64,000 bases of DNA from Sulfitobacter sp. CW3 (GTDB lineage Bacteria; Pseudomonadota; Alphaproteobacteria; Rhodobacterales; Rhodobacteraceae), in assembly GCF_019392245.1 (NCBI RefSeq), contig NZ_JAHXRL010000010.1:86891-150890 (forward strand), given 5' to 3'. The number at the start of each line of letters is the position of its first letter. Position 1 is the first letter of the stretch. The notes beneath the pieces were generated by a model, which worked only from the letters and a program-made list of their open reading frames with translations, ran no database searches and was not told the DNA's origin. The translations under genes and the position numbers were made by a program. This document shows, in pieces, positions 25,406 through 33,924 of the stretch.

Positions 25406-25882
25406 CTACTCAGGCGCTTTTTTTATGGCGGCATGTTCCCGACCAGCAGTGATCAGCAGAAGACCAACGCCACAAACCACAAACACGTCTGCCAAATTGA
25501 ATGCAGGCCAGTGTGTCGTCCCAATATAGAAATCCAGAAAATCAGTTACGCCGCCGAAGCGGATGCGATCCAGAATATTTCCAAGAGCACCGCCTATGAC
25601 CATACCATAGGCAACAGCTTCACTTATTGCAGTCGACCGTACTAGCGAAATGGCCAGAAACAGAACAACAGCGGTCGCAACGATAGCTAGCGCCCACCAT
25701 GGCGTGCCCTGTAGAAGACCAAAAGTAACGCCGGTGTTACGGTGAAAAACCAAGTTGAAACCGGGCGCGACATTGACGCCAGCGGTTAACGTTTCTGCAT
25801 TTACAAGCACGAATGCTTTTGACGCTTGGTCGGCAGCAAATGCAATGACGGCTGCACAAATTCCCAGAGAACGGATTGCCAT
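25406..25882 (-). CDS. lspA: Prolipoprotein signal peptidase (signal peptidase II), 158 aa
   Basis: Aspartyl protease of the inner membrane that cuts lipoprotein signal peptides. Four helices, catalytic D114 (GNILDRIRFGGVTDF) and D132 (FNLADV). LspA homologues are known in lead and cadmium resistance operons (the PbrC type), so its presence here is in keeping. Three-base gaps to the genes on both sides. Confidence 0.95.
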   Translation of the reverse strand: MAIRSLGICAAVIAFAADQASKAFVLVNAETLTAGVNVAPGFNLVFHRNTGVTFGLLQGTPWWALAIVATAVVLFLAISLVRSTAISEAVAYGMVIGGALGNILDRIRFGGVTDFLDFYIGTTHWPAFNLADVFVVCGVGLLLITAGREHAAIKKAPE

Positions 25883-25885
25883 GTT

Positions 25886-26683
25886 TCAGCCTAACCAAAC
25901 GTCGAGGAACAGCATGACAACCAGACCGATTGCTAACCCGGTCGTTGCTTGTTTCTGATGTCCACTGCGGTGGGTTTCGGGGATGATCTCGTGACTGATG
26001 ACGTAGAGCATAGCGCCCGCCGCGAAGGCGAGACCCCAAGGCAAAAGGGGTTGAGCAACCACGATAACTGCAGCACCAAGAAAGCCGGTGACAGGCTCAA
26101 CCAAGCCAGTGAGAGCTGCGATGCTAAAGGCCCGTTTTGCAGAGTATCGCTCACCGAGCAATGCAACCGCGACCGCCAGTCCTTCTGGCGCGTTCTGCAA
26201 TCCGATACCCAACGCAACTGGAAATCCCCCCGCAAACCCGTCCGCGCCGAACGCGACCCCAACGGCCAGACCCTCTGGGGCGTTGTGAATGGTGATTGCT
26301 ATGATAAATAGCCAAACTCGACGCAGAGATGCGGCCTCAGGACCTTCGCGCCCTGAACTGAAGTGCTCATGCGGGATCACTTCGTTCATAATGGCAACTG
26401 CCCCCATCCCAAGCAGGATCGCAACGCAGACAATCAATGCCGGGATCGCCCCATCCCCGTATCGAATTTCAGCAACATCGAGCGCTGGAATGATCAACGA
26501 GAAGAACGAAGCCGCTAGCATCACCCCTGCGGCAAAGCCAAGAGAGATGTCGCGCCATTTTCGCGAGGGCGTGCTGCCAAAGAGAACCGGAACGGCACCG
26601 ACGGACGTCATAAGACCGGCTGCAAGGCTTCCATAAAAGCCCAAGGCGATAGGAGATAGGGTCGTGAGCGCCTCCATGTTCAA
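25886..26683 (-). CDS. ZIP-family metal transporter, 265 aa
   Basis: Eight-helix ZIP/GufA-type protein with the metal-site helices IHNAPEGLAVGVAFG and LQNAPEGLAVAVALLGE, and the MNEVIPHEH motif before the variable loop. ZIP proteins normally move Zn2+ or other divalent ions into the cytoplasm. That is unexpected in a resistance operon; GufA-type members with another direction or role are an alternative. Its ATG overlaps the stop of the DUF411 gene. Confidence 0.88.
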   Translation of the reverse strand: MNMEALTTLSPIALGFYGSLAAGLMTSVGAVPVLFGSTPSRKWRDISLGFAAGVMLAASFFSLIIPALDVAEIRYGDGAIPALIVCVAILLGMGAVAIMNEVIPHEHFSSGREGPEAASLRRVWLFIIAITIHNAPEGLAVGVAFGADGFAGGFPVALGIGLQNAPEGLAVAVALLGERYSAKRAFSIAALTGLVEPVTGFLGAAVIVVAQPLLPWGLAFAAGAMLYVISHEIIPETHRSGHQKQATTGLAIGLVVMLFLDVWLG

Positions 26684-27132
26684 TTTGCCGGATAGGAAGA
26701 GAATATCTCGGTGCTACCGTCCTTTTTCACCAGAAAGACATCATAGGCGTCGGAAGTTTCCCCAAAATCCATGCCGGGTGAGCCGATTGGCATTCCGGGC
26801 ACAGCAAGACCGACTGCATCCGGGCGTTCCTCAAGAAGACGCGTGATGTCGGCAGGTGGCACATGCCCTTCTATCGTGTAGCCTTTGACCGTTGCGGTGT
26901 GGCATGAAAACATTGCAACAGGGATACCCCGATCCATTTTCAAACGGATCAGTGCTCCCCCAATATTTTCGCCCTCCGGTAAGAAACCAGCGTCTGAAAG
27001 TCTGTCCATCCAAGCCACACAGCATCCGCAGCCGCGCGTCTTGGCGACTTGAATGGCCGTCTGGGCTGCGGCGGTCGTTGACACGGTCGCCAGCAGCACA
27101 GCGCCAAAGATCAGTTCAATTTTGGGGAGCAT
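26680..27132 (-). CDS. DUF411 periplasmic metal-binding protein, 150 aa
   Basis: Second DUF411 protein of the window. Signal peptide 1-23, metal motif TRGCGCCVAWMDRL, FSCHTATV, GHVPPADI and the closing LAVPGMPIGSPGM. It differs clearly from the paralogue at 15814, so it is not a recent duplicate. Member of the long leftward operon, between the M23 peptidase and ZIP genes. Confidence 0.9.
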   Translation of the reverse strand: MLPKIELIFGAVLLATVSTTAAAQTAIQVAKTRGCGCCVAWMDRLSDAGFLPEGENIGGALIRLKMDRGIPVAMFSCHTATVKGYTIEGHVPPADITRLLEERPDAVGLAVPGMPIGSPGMDFGETSDAYDVFLVKKDGSTEIFSSYPAN

Positions 27133-27152
27133 GCGTTATCCTATTCGATTGT

Positions 27153-28499
27153 TCATATTTCGTCGCTAAGCGTCGCTGTAAACAGCGCGCGTGTTTTCTC
27201 AAGGAGCGCTGACGCACCCGCGGTATCAGGATTTTCTACCGAGGCGATCAGTTCCTTTCCAAGCGGGTTGATCGGCCGCCCGTCTATCCGTACTTCGTAG
27301 TGCAGGTTGGGGGCTGTCGCAGTACCTGTCTCGCCTACCTGACCAATGACTTCTCCGGCAAGTACGTGGTTTCCGGTTTTCAGTCCATTGGGTACGGCGC
27401 TCAAATGGGCATACCGGGTCATCGTGTTGGAGCCGTGAGATATCTCCACCACTTGGCCATATCCGTTCTGCCATCCAATAAAGGAAACCCGGCCCGGTGC
27501 GGTCGCGCTGATTGGCGTCCCTTTAACGGCTGCGTAATCGACACCAGTGTGCATTCGAACGTTGCCGTAAATTGGATGTTTGCGTCGGCCAAAAACCGAA
27601 GATAGGCGCGCGCCCTTTACAGGTGGTGCTATTCTTCGCAGGACATCCCCATTCAGATAGACAGTCGCCTTGCCGCTATCCTCGTCAGACCAAATGACTT
27701 CAAATATATCCTTCGCTAAATCAAGAGCCGCGTAGGTTAGCTTCGGTTGCCCAACTTTCGACCCGTCAGCAAGAACCGATTGTGCCCATTGGATGTTGAG
27801 TTTCTCGCCGCCTTTAAGATCTCGCCGAAAATCGATTGCATCACTTAAAATTTCGGCCAGATCGACCGCAAAGCGAGCAGGAATGCCGGCTGCATCCAAG
27901 GAAGAATAAATGGATCCGCTGACGACAAGCTGACCTGCTTGCTCGACAGACGTAAGGACGGGGGGTCTAGTGCGACCAGCGACCTTACCATCGAGTGTGA
28001 CTTCGATTTGGACACCTTCATCGACTGTTAAAGCGACGAATGACGGGGACCCGTTGGGCTGAAAATTGACGCGCAGCTGATGGCCGGGTCTTAATCTGCG
28101 CAAGTCGTATTCTGCAGCAATGGCAAGAGCTACTTCGGCCCGCAGCGGTGCGTCCATATCGGCGCGGGTTAGGATTGAATCAAGCGTATCGCCATCTGTT
28201 ACCGTCGCTTCCCAAGCTGGGATAGCAAGAGCTTGTGTGACTGCCGTCAGCTCATCAGGCCGAGTGAAATCGGACGAATGAAGCAATGGGGCTAGAGTAG
28301 CATTCCTGTTAACCACCTCTGTTGCAAAGGTAATGGAAAAATCCAAAGAAAAGGGTTCTGCTGGTGGTTGCGAAAGCTCTGCAGCCCGAACTATCACTTC
28401 CGGAGCTGGCGCGTTCGGTGTCATCATGGTTCTGGCGGTCAGCGACGCCATAGCAGCTGCGCTGACAGCTGTTCCCAGCACGAAATATTTCAATCTCAA
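27153..28499 (-). CDS. M23 murein endopeptidase (MepM-like), 448 aa
   Basis: Cuts peptidoglycan cross-links. N-terminal membrane anchor (residues about 5-22). A LysM/OapA-like middle region (DTLDSILTRADMD, LRRLRPGHQLRVNF), then the LytM zinc domain: SSVFGRRKHPIYG, H-T-G-V-D, YAHLSAV and NLHYEVRIDGRPINP. All the LytM zinc and catalytic positions appear present. Overlaps the SCO gene upstream by 4 bases. A hydrolase in an operon with lipoprotein and disulfide enzymes fits envelope remodelling. Confidence 0.9.
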   Translation of the reverse strand: MRLKYFVLGTAVSAAAMASLTARTMMTPNAPAPEVIVRAAELSQPPAEPFSLDFSITFATEVVNRNATLAPLLHSSDFTRPDELTAVTQALAIPAWEATVTDGDTLDSILTRADMDAPLRAEVALAIAAEYDLRRLRPGHQLRVNFQPNGSPSFVALTVDEGVQIEVTLDGKVAGRTRPPVLTSVEQAGQLVVSGSIYSSLDAAGIPARFAVDLAEILSDAIDFRRDLKGGEKLNIQWAQSVLADGSKVGQPKLTYAALDLAKDIFEVIWSDEDSGKATVYLNGDVLRRIAPPVKGARLSSVFGRRKHPIYGNVRMHTGVDYAAVKGTPISATAPGRVSFIGWQNGYGQVVEISHGSNTMTRYAHLSAVPNGLKTGNHVLAGEVIGQVGETGTATAPNLHYEVRIDGRPINPLGKELIASVENPDTAGASALLEKTRALFTATLSDEI

Positions 28500-29119
28500 G
28501 TTTCTGCCCTCTCGTCTTGGCTTTGCATTGCCCGCCTGATCTTAGGCACGGCGAATTCGCGCGGTTCGTGATAATCGATCGTGGTAACGAAGCGACCTGT
28601 CGCGTCGAACAGGAAAACCCCTGCTGTGTGGTTCATCGTATAGTCGCCGTCTTCGCGCATCACCTTTTCATAGACTGCGCGAAATCCTGCCGCAGCAGAG
28701 GCGACTTGGACATCTGAACCAGTCCAACCTTGAATCTGTGGATGGAAGTAGGAGACATATTCGGCCATCACTTCGACGGTATCTCGGTCTGGATCCACAG
28801 AAATGAGGATGGTGTTAAGGGCCTCTGCGTCCGGCCCAATCTCGTCGAGCCACGCGGAAATGTCCGAAAGCGTCGTTGGACAAACGTCCGGACAATAGGT
28901 GAAGCCAAAGAAGACAAGGCTTGGCTGGCCAATGAGCGTTTTCGGGCCGACAGCTTCCCCGTTCTGATTGGTCAACTCAAAGTCCATTTCAGTCAGCGGT
29001 TGGGAACGTTTTCCCGGCACCGACGCCGCACCCGGCCCATCAACCTGCCACCATCCGATGAAAAGAACGGCTAATATCGCCAAGCCGCAGGCAATCAAGA
29101 TTCTACCAATCTGTTTCAT
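28496..29119 (-). CDS. SCO1/SenC-type copper/thiol protein, 207 aa
   Basis: Membrane-anchored thioredoxin-fold protein that binds copper and serves Cu-centre assembly of oxidases. N-terminal helix 8-24, copper motif C76-PDV-C80-P, and the distal His in MNHTAGVFLFD. It is one of two SCO paralogues in the same operon (the other at 30729), with equal Cys positions but otherwise diverged. Confidence 0.92.
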   Translation of the reverse strand: MKQIGRILIACGLAILAVLFIGWWQVDGPGAASVPGKRSQPLTEMDFELTNQNGEAVGPKTLIGQPSLVFFGFTYCPDVCPTTLSDISAWLDEIGPDAEALNTILISVDPDRDTVEVMAEYVSYFHPQIQGWTGSDVQVASAAAGFRAVYEKVMREDGDYTMNHTAGVFLFDATGRFVTTIDYHEPREFAVPKIRRAMQSQDERAET

Positions 29120-29126
29120 GTTGGCG

Positions 29127-29606
29127 TCAGCCTTCGGGGCCGCGTGCGCCGATACGCAGGACAGGCACTACAACTTCCATCTCCAACCCATCCGAAAAGA
29201 GTAGGGTCATCAGGAAAGTCTCGCCTTCCACGAGTGGCGACTGCAATTTCATCAACATGATATGATAGCTACCCGGTTCGAGTGCCAGCGTTCCTCCAGC
29301 TGGGATTTCAATGTCACCTGCAGGCACCATGCGGCTGACACCTTCGTCGTTCGTCTGGGTTTCATGGATGGAAGGCATCGCCGAGATATCGGCCCGCAAT
29401 CCTACCAAGTAAACTGGTACATCTCCTTCGTTCCGAAGCGCTAGATAGGCGCCACCGGGGCGTGAAGTCCCAATGCTGGCACGCGCCCATGGCTGTTCAA
29501 CAACGATCTTGATATCGCCTGCGTTTTCTTGCGCTGCAGAAACTGTGGAAAGTCCCATCAGTAGACCGAAGGACATGCAGCGCAAGGTATTTGTAATATG
29601 TCTCAC
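29127..29606 (-). CDS. PCuAC-type periplasmic copper chaperone, 159 aa
   Basis: Delivers Cu(I) to cytochrome oxidase CuA/CuB sites together with SCO. Signal peptide at about 1-25. The PCuAC ligand pattern is present: M and H in AMPSIHETQ, then M in SRMVPAG, and H/M in GSYHIMLMKL. The start is read as GTG at 29606; an ATG ten codons on would shorten the signal peptide. Seven bases from the SCO gene downstream, so chaperone and SCO are co-expressed. Confidence 0.9.
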   Translation of the reverse strand: MRHITNTLRCMSFGLLMGLSTVSAAQENAGDIKIVVEQPWARASIGTSRPGGAYLALRNEGDVPVYLVGLRADISAMPSIHETQTNDEGVSRMVPAGDIEIPAGGTLALEPGSYHIMLMKLQSPLVEGETFLMTLLFSDGLEMEVVVPVLRIGARGPEG

Positions 29607-29629
29607 TGTCAGGGTTATCCAATCTGATG

Positions 29630-30292
29630 TTAGTTGTTTGCAGTAGCTTGGACTTCTGCCTGTACAAGCGCGATCAGTTGATCTGGACCGAAGTCGGTCA
29701 ATCGCTTTCCGTTGACGAAAAAGGTCGGCGTGCCCTCGATCCCGACGGCCTTAACATCGGCCCGATCCTGATTGAGGATACCGACGATACTTGGGGATTT
29801 GATCTGGGTCGCGGCGGCATTTACGTCCAAACCGGCTGTCGCCGCGATCTGGATAATCCTTTCTGCGGCTGACGCACCATGAGATGCCCAAGCCGGTTGA
29901 TTTTCCAGCAGCGCTTCAAGCACGGGCATGAAGACATCCTGTAATCTTGCTGCTTCTATGATCTTGATTGCCAGCTCAGACCCTTCCCCGTGGAATGGCG
30001 TGTAGCGCATGACCACACGAACATCATCGGGATTATCCGCCAGTATCTGTTTCACAATCGGGTGAAACGCGCGGCACGCCTCGCAGGCTGGGTCAAAAAA
30101 TTCTACAATCGTCACTGGAGCGTCTTTGCGGCCCAAAACAGGCGAGTAGGCGCGAACGAGTTGGTCTTGCTGCTCAACAGGAGCGGCTGTTGCAGTCGGG
30201 GTTACGTTAGGACGAGAGACAAACCAGGCACCGATGGCGAAAAGCGCCAGTACAGCGGTCAGGGTTACGAGAACAAGGGTTTTGCGTGTCAT
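29630..30292 (-). CDS. DsbA-family thiol oxidoreductase, 220 aa
   Basis: Membrane-anchored (helix 6-24) DsbA/Com1-type protein. Active site C70-EAC-C73 region (FDPACEACRAFHP) and cis-Pro loop GTPTFFVNG. Its acidic CEAC centre suggests an oxidant. Overlaps dsbB by 4 bases, so the pair forms a complete disulfide-forming unit. Confidence 0.9.
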   Translation of the reverse strand: MTRKTLVLVTLTAVLALFAIGAWFVSRPNVTPTATAAPVEQQDQLVRAYSPVLGRKDAPVTIVEFFDPACEACRAFHPIVKQILADNPDDVRVVMRYTPFHGEGSELAIKIIEAARLQDVFMPVLEALLENQPAWASHGASAAERIIQIAATAGLDVNAAATQIKSPSIVGILNQDRADVKAVGIEGTPTFFVNGKRLTDFGPDQLIALVQAEVQATANN

Positions 30293-30732
30293 GAGGCAAT
30301 CCGTCGAAGTTGGAGGAGCAGGGCAGAAATTACCCCGAAAATCAAAAAGGAGAGAGCGGGAATTGGCAGGCCAAGGATCAACATTGCGTCATCCGTGCAA
30401 GATGGTCCGGAGGCGGTGCAGGGCGTAATCGGCTCGGGCAAGACCCCAGCATATAGCAGCCAATGATAGAGTGCGATAGCACCGCCTATAAAGGCGAGCG
30501 GCACCGCATATCGCCAGATGAACAGATCGGAACGCCATGCCGCAATACCAAGGATGACGGCGAGTGGGAACATGAAGGCGCGCTGCAACCAACAAAGATG
30601 ACACGGGGTCTGGCCCAATACCTCACCGATGAACAGAACGGAAAGTGAAGCGGCCAAGGCGAGAAACCAAGCCGCGAACAGGAACGTTACTGACCGACTG
30701 TCTGGCGTTGATGGATCGGAAGGCGTTGTCAC
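30289..30732 (-). CDS. dsbB: DsbB-type disulfide generator, 147 aa
   Basis: Four-helix quinone-linked membrane protein that reoxidises DsbA. First Cys pair C44-HL-C47 (TPCHLCWLQR), second periplasmic pair in ITPCTASGPSC. The second pair is in the short form seen in DsbI/BdbC-like proteins. Overlaps both neighbouring genes by 4 bases. Confidence 0.9.
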   Translation of the reverse strand: MTTPSDPSTPDSRSVTFLFAAWFLALAASLSVLFIGEVLGQTPCHLCWLQRAFMFPLAVILGIAAWRSDLFIWRYAVPLAFIGGAIALYHWLLYAGVLPEPITPCTASGPSCTDDAMLILGLPIPALSFLIFGVISALLLQLRRIAS

Positions 30733-31337
30733 GATCCAATCCTTTGTTGAAGGTCAGAGGCGATCTGAGAAGAATCCAAATCGTACTCGTATATTCGAAC
30801 AAATTCGCCTTGCGGATCGAACAAAAGAAAAGATGAAGTATGGCCCATGGTGTATCCATCGGGTGCAGATTCATCCTCATTGCGCTGATAATAGACTTTG
30901 AAAGCTTTGGCAGTTTGTTGGGTCTGTTCCTGCGGGCCGCTTAGCCCGAGGATGCTGGGGCCAAATTGTGGGATATAGTTGGCCAGGACACTGGGCGTGT
31001 CCCGTTCCGGGTCAACTGTGATGAAAAGGGGCTGTACCGCTTCACCTTCTGCGCCCAGATCATCCATTGCCTGTGCGATTGTTGCCAGGCCCATGGGGCA
31101 GACGTCCGGACAGTTAGTGAACCCAAAAAAGACGAGCATCCATCGCCCACGGAATTCTTCGTCGGTCCGCATCATGCCATTGTGATCGGTCAATTCAAAA
31201 TCAGCTAAAACAGTCTCCGCCGCAGGCAGGCGAGTGGCTGCAACCGGTAGCTGGCCACGCTCTGATATCCAAAAACCACCAACGATGGCGATCGCCACCG
31301 CAACTATGGACCAGAGAATTATCCGCACTTTTGTCAT
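30729..31337 (-). CDS. SCO1/SenC-type copper/thiol protein, first gene of the leftward operon, 202 aa
   Basis: N-terminal anchor 5-24, copper motif C76-PDV-C80-P, distal His in YTMGHTSSFLL. It opens an eleven-gene operon: SCO, dsbB, dsbA, PCuAC, SCO, M23 peptidase, DUF411, ZIP, lspA, lnt and a small membrane gene. Most junctions overlap or are under 25 bases. The CadR/ZntR-type promoter begins 38 bases before its start codon. Confidence 0.92.
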   Translation of the reverse strand: MTKVRIILWSIVAVAIAIVGGFWISERGQLPVAATRLPAAETVLADFELTDHNGMMRTDEEFRGRWMLVFFGFTNCPDVCPMGLATIAQAMDDLGAEGEAVQPLFITVDPERDTPSVLANYIPQFGPSILGLSGPQEQTQQTAKAFKVYYQRNEDESAPDGYTMGHTSSFLLFDPQGEFVRIYEYDLDSSQIASDLQQRIGS

Positions 31338-31374
31338 TGCCAGCTTCGCCCTTAAAACAAGTCACCTCTCGGGT

Positions 31375-31405
31375 GGGATACAAGCTACAGCTGATAGAGG
31401 TTCAA
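31375..31405 (-). promoter_or_regulatory. CadR/ZntR-type promoter of the leftward envelope operon
   Basis: Read on the minus strand: -35 TTGAAC, a 19-base spacer CTCTATCAGCTGTAGCTTG, -10 TATCCC. The CTCTA...GTAGC core is shared with the operators at 19818 and 31963. The regulator gene lies divergently 110 bases away. Confidence 0.78.
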
Positions 31406-31514
31406 GCAAAAAGATGCTTGGTAGGATATCATGTCACGACTTTGTGAAACCTTTGGCTTTTCAAGGGAGTTAGAACTTTGATAAGCTACAGTGACTTTAG
31501 ATAAAGGAATGCTC

Positions 31515-31943
31515 ATGCTGGCAATTGGTACGCTCTCGCGGAAGACTGGGACCAAGGTTCAAACAATCCGCTACTACGAACAGATTGGATTGATGAACGA
31601 GGCCGGACGGACGTCAGGTGGGCAACGGCGATATTATGTAAAAGATCTCGATCGCCTCGCCTTTATTCGACACTCGCGTCAACTTGGTTTTTCGCTCGAC
31701 TCAATCCGCGAACTTCTGGACCTGTCGGACAACCCGTCTCAATCCTGTGCAGAGGCGGATTCTATCGCGCGGCGACAACTTCGCCAGGTCGAGCAGCGGA
31801 TCAAACGCCTTCAGGCCCTCAAGAAGGAGTTGAAACGGATGGTTGCCGAGTGTGATGGCGAAAGCGTTGCCGAATGCAAGGTTCTTGAAGTGCTGCGAGA
31901 TCACTCTGAATGTCTAACAAATCATGATGAAATCGGAGCGTGA
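31515..31943 (+). CDS. MerR-family regulator, CadR/ZntR/PbrR-like, 142 aa
   Basis: N-terminal winged helix (IGTLSRKTGTKVQTIRYYEQIGLM), dimer helix, and a C-terminal metal loop with Cys in ECDGESVAEC, the position used for Zn/Cd/Pb sensing. A further Cys lies in SQSCAEAD. ATG 31515 follows AAAGGA; GTG/ATG codons just upstream are less likely. Divergent from the SCO-dsb-lnt operon. It is the best candidate activator of the three CTCTA-type promoters. Confidence 0.88.
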   Translation: MLAIGTLSRKTGTKVQTIRYYEQIGLMNEAGRTSGGQRRYYVKDLDRLAFIRHSRQLGFSLDSIRELLDLSDNPSQSCAEADSIARRQLRQVEQRIKRLQALKKELKRMVAECDGESVAECKVLEVLRDHSECLTNHDEIGA

Positions 31944-31962
31944 TAACAATGGAAGAAAGTTC

Positions 31963-31993
31963 TTGAACCTCTAGGCACTGTAGCTCCTATCTT
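31963..31993 (+). promoter_or_regulatory. CadR/ZntR-type promoter for the transglutaminase/CDF operon
   Basis: -35 TTGAAC, a 19-base spacer CTCTAGGCACTGTAGCTCC, -10 TATCTT. It has the strongest dyad of its class and begins 20 bases behind the regulator stop. Confidence 0.8.
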
Positions 31994-32026
31994 TCGAATA
32001 TCGCAAACAATGCGTCGGATAGAGCT

Positions 32027-32812
32027 ATGAAGAATGAAGACAACAAGACCCATCTGGGCGTTTCGCCATTACTCGATTTCGATGGGGACGCCATCGCAAA
32101 TCTGATCCGCGAGCGCAGCTGGTTGTCTTTGGACGAATTCCACCGGATTGGTGCTGCCTACGACTACGTGCGCAACGAAATCGTTTTTGGCTACAATGCT
32201 GCAGACGACATGCCAGCCTCAGCAGTACTGCGTGACGGATATGGTCAATGCAACACCAAGGCCACGCTATTGATGGCTTTGTTGCGTGCGGTCGACATCC
32301 CTTGTCGATTGCACGGCTTCACAATCCATAAATCCTTGCAGCGTGGGATCGTACCAGAACTCATCTATCCGATTGCGCCTGAGAGCATCCTTCATAGCTG
32401 GGTGGAAATCTTGCATCGAGGGCGTTGGATCAATCTGGAAGGCTTTATTTTGGACGACGCGGTCTTGTCTGCTCTTCAGGACAGATTTGTTCGCGATAAC
32501 GACAGTCTGTGTGGCTATGGGGTCGGAACAGACCGCCTTTCTTCACCATCCATCGAATGGAGCGGAACAGATACCTTCATCCAAAAAACCGGCATTAACG
32601 CCGATCTTGGTCTGTTCGACACGCCAGACGACTTTTATGCGCAGCATCAACAATCCTTTGGAGGTCTTCGTGGGCTGCTTTATCGATATCTGATCCGTCA
32701 CTGGATGAATGCCCGCGTGCGACGAATACGCAGTGGGGTTGTTCCAGTGATCCCGATGGCTGAAACCAATTCTGTACAGTTTGTTCGTGAAGGCGGGGTT
32801 GGATCGTCATGA
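32027..32812 (+). CDS. Transglutaminase-like cysteine protease-fold protein, 261 aa
   Basis: Cytoplasmic protein without a signal peptide and with a transglutaminase-core pattern: C75 (GYGQCNTKATLLMALLRA), H123 (ILHSWVEIL) and an acidic third residue in LEGFILDD. It is probably a hydrolase or peptidase rather than a cross-linker. It is placed first behind a metal-responsive promoter, ahead of a small membrane gene and a CDF exporter. The substrate is unknown. Confidence 0.8.
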   Translation: MKNEDNKTHLGVSPLLDFDGDAIANLIRERSWLSLDEFHRIGAAYDYVRNEIVFGYNAADDMPASAVLRDGYGQCNTKATLLMALLRAVDIPCRLHGFTIHKSLQRGIVPELIYPIAPESILHSWVEILHRGRWINLEGFILDDAVLSALQDRFVRDNDSLCGYGVGTDRLSSPSIEWSGTDTFIQKTGINADLGLFDTPDDFYAQHQQSFGGLRGLLYRYLIRHWMNARVRRIRSGVVPVIPMAETNSVQFVREGGVGSS

Positions 32813-32997
32813 CCGCTAGTTGGCTCCATTTGCGGGTAATAACTGCAATTCCAATGTTTCATGTCATCATCGCTGTTCCGTTAACAATTGTTTCCGCAAT
32901 TTTACTCGCGACCGAGGGGCTTCTGGCCATGACCAGCGACCTTTTTGTTAGGCGCCTAAGTTTGTCTTCGAAGGGAGGGGCAATGGGATGGTCCTGA
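32809..32997 (+). CDS. Small membrane protein, 62 aa
   Basis: ATG overlaps the preceding stop. Two thirds is one hydrophobic hairpin or long helix (MFHVIIAVPLTIVSAILLATEGLL) followed by a polar tail with RRLSLSSK. No family recognised. It lies between the transglutaminase-like and CDF genes and may be an accessory of the exporter. Confidence 0.55.
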   Translation: MTASWLHLRVITAIPMFHVIIAVPLTIVSAILLATEGLLAMTSDLFVRRLSLSSKGGAMGWS

Positions 32998-33018
32998 ATA
33001 TTGAGAGAAGGGCACTGA

Positions 33019-33924
33019 ATGCCTCATGATCACGGAATAGACCCGCAGTCGGGAGACCGTCGCGTTGGAGTCGCCATTTGGGCGAACGGTCTGCTGACCG
33101 TTGCTCAAATCGTTGGCGGAATTCTTTCGGGAAGCCTCGCGTTGATCGCCGATGCCATACATAACTTCTCGGATATGGCCTCACTCGTCATCGCCTTTGG
33201 CGCGCGCAAAATCGCCCGCCGCCCGGCAGATGCAAAGATGACCTTTGGCTATGGCAGGATCGAAATCGTTGCAGCGCTGATCAACTACACGTCGCTGATT
33301 ATCATTGGGATGTATCTTGTCTACGAGGGTGCAATGCGCTTCGCGGATCCACCGCAGATCGAGGGCTGGACAGTCGTACTTCTTGGTTGCGTCGCTTTAG
33401 CGGTCGACACGCTCACCGCGATGCTCACGTATTCCATGCAAAAGGGGAGCGTGAACATCCGTGCGTTGTTCTTGCACAACCTCAGTGATGCTTTGGCATC
33501 CGTCGCAGTTATCGTCGGCGGCGTTCTGATCCTGCTCTACGATATCCGTTGGGTTGATCCGGCAATTACCATAGGTATCGCTGCATATATACTTTGGCTC
33601 GCCTTTACCGAAATCGGCGGACCTATTCGGACACTTATGCTCGGCAGTCCACCGGATGTGGACATCGACGCTGTGATTGCGGCCATTGAGGACATCGACG
33701 GCGTCGAAGAACTGCATCACGCGCATTTCTGGCAAATGCAGGAACATCAAGCGGCGCTCGACACTCATGTGGTGATCGAGGACGCACGCTGGGACGATCT
33801 GGAGACTCTGAAGAAGAAAATCAAAGCCCGCCTGGAAGAGGAGTTCGGCATTTCTCATTCGACACTGGAATTCGAGCGATCATGCGACAAGCACGAAGAG
33901 GCCACACGGTATGGCCATGAATGA
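33019..33924 (+). CDS. CDF-family zinc/cadmium exporter, 301 aa
   Basis: Proton-coupled divalent metal exporter of the ZitB/CzcD kind. Six helices with the transport site HxxxD in helix 2 (IHNFSDMASL) and helix 5 (LHNLSDALAS). A cytoplasmic domain follows with VEELHHAHFWQM and LDTHVVIED. The last 14 bases overlap the methyltransferase-like gene. It probably acts together with the ZntA-like ATPase under the same MerR regulator. Confidence 0.92.
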   Translation: MPHDHGIDPQSGDRRVGVAIWANGLLTVAQIVGGILSGSLALIADAIHNFSDMASLVIAFGARKIARRPADAKMTFGYGRIEIVAALINYTSLIIIGMYLVYEGAMRFADPPQIEGWTVVLLGCVALAVDTLTAMLTYSMQKGSVNIRALFLHNLSDALASVAVIVGGVLILLYDIRWVDPAITIGIAAYILWLAFTEIGGPIRTLMLGSPPDVDIDAVIAAIEDIDGVEELHHAHFWQMQEHQAALDTHVVIEDARWDDLETLKKKIKARLEEEFGISHSTLEFERSCDKHEEATRYGHE

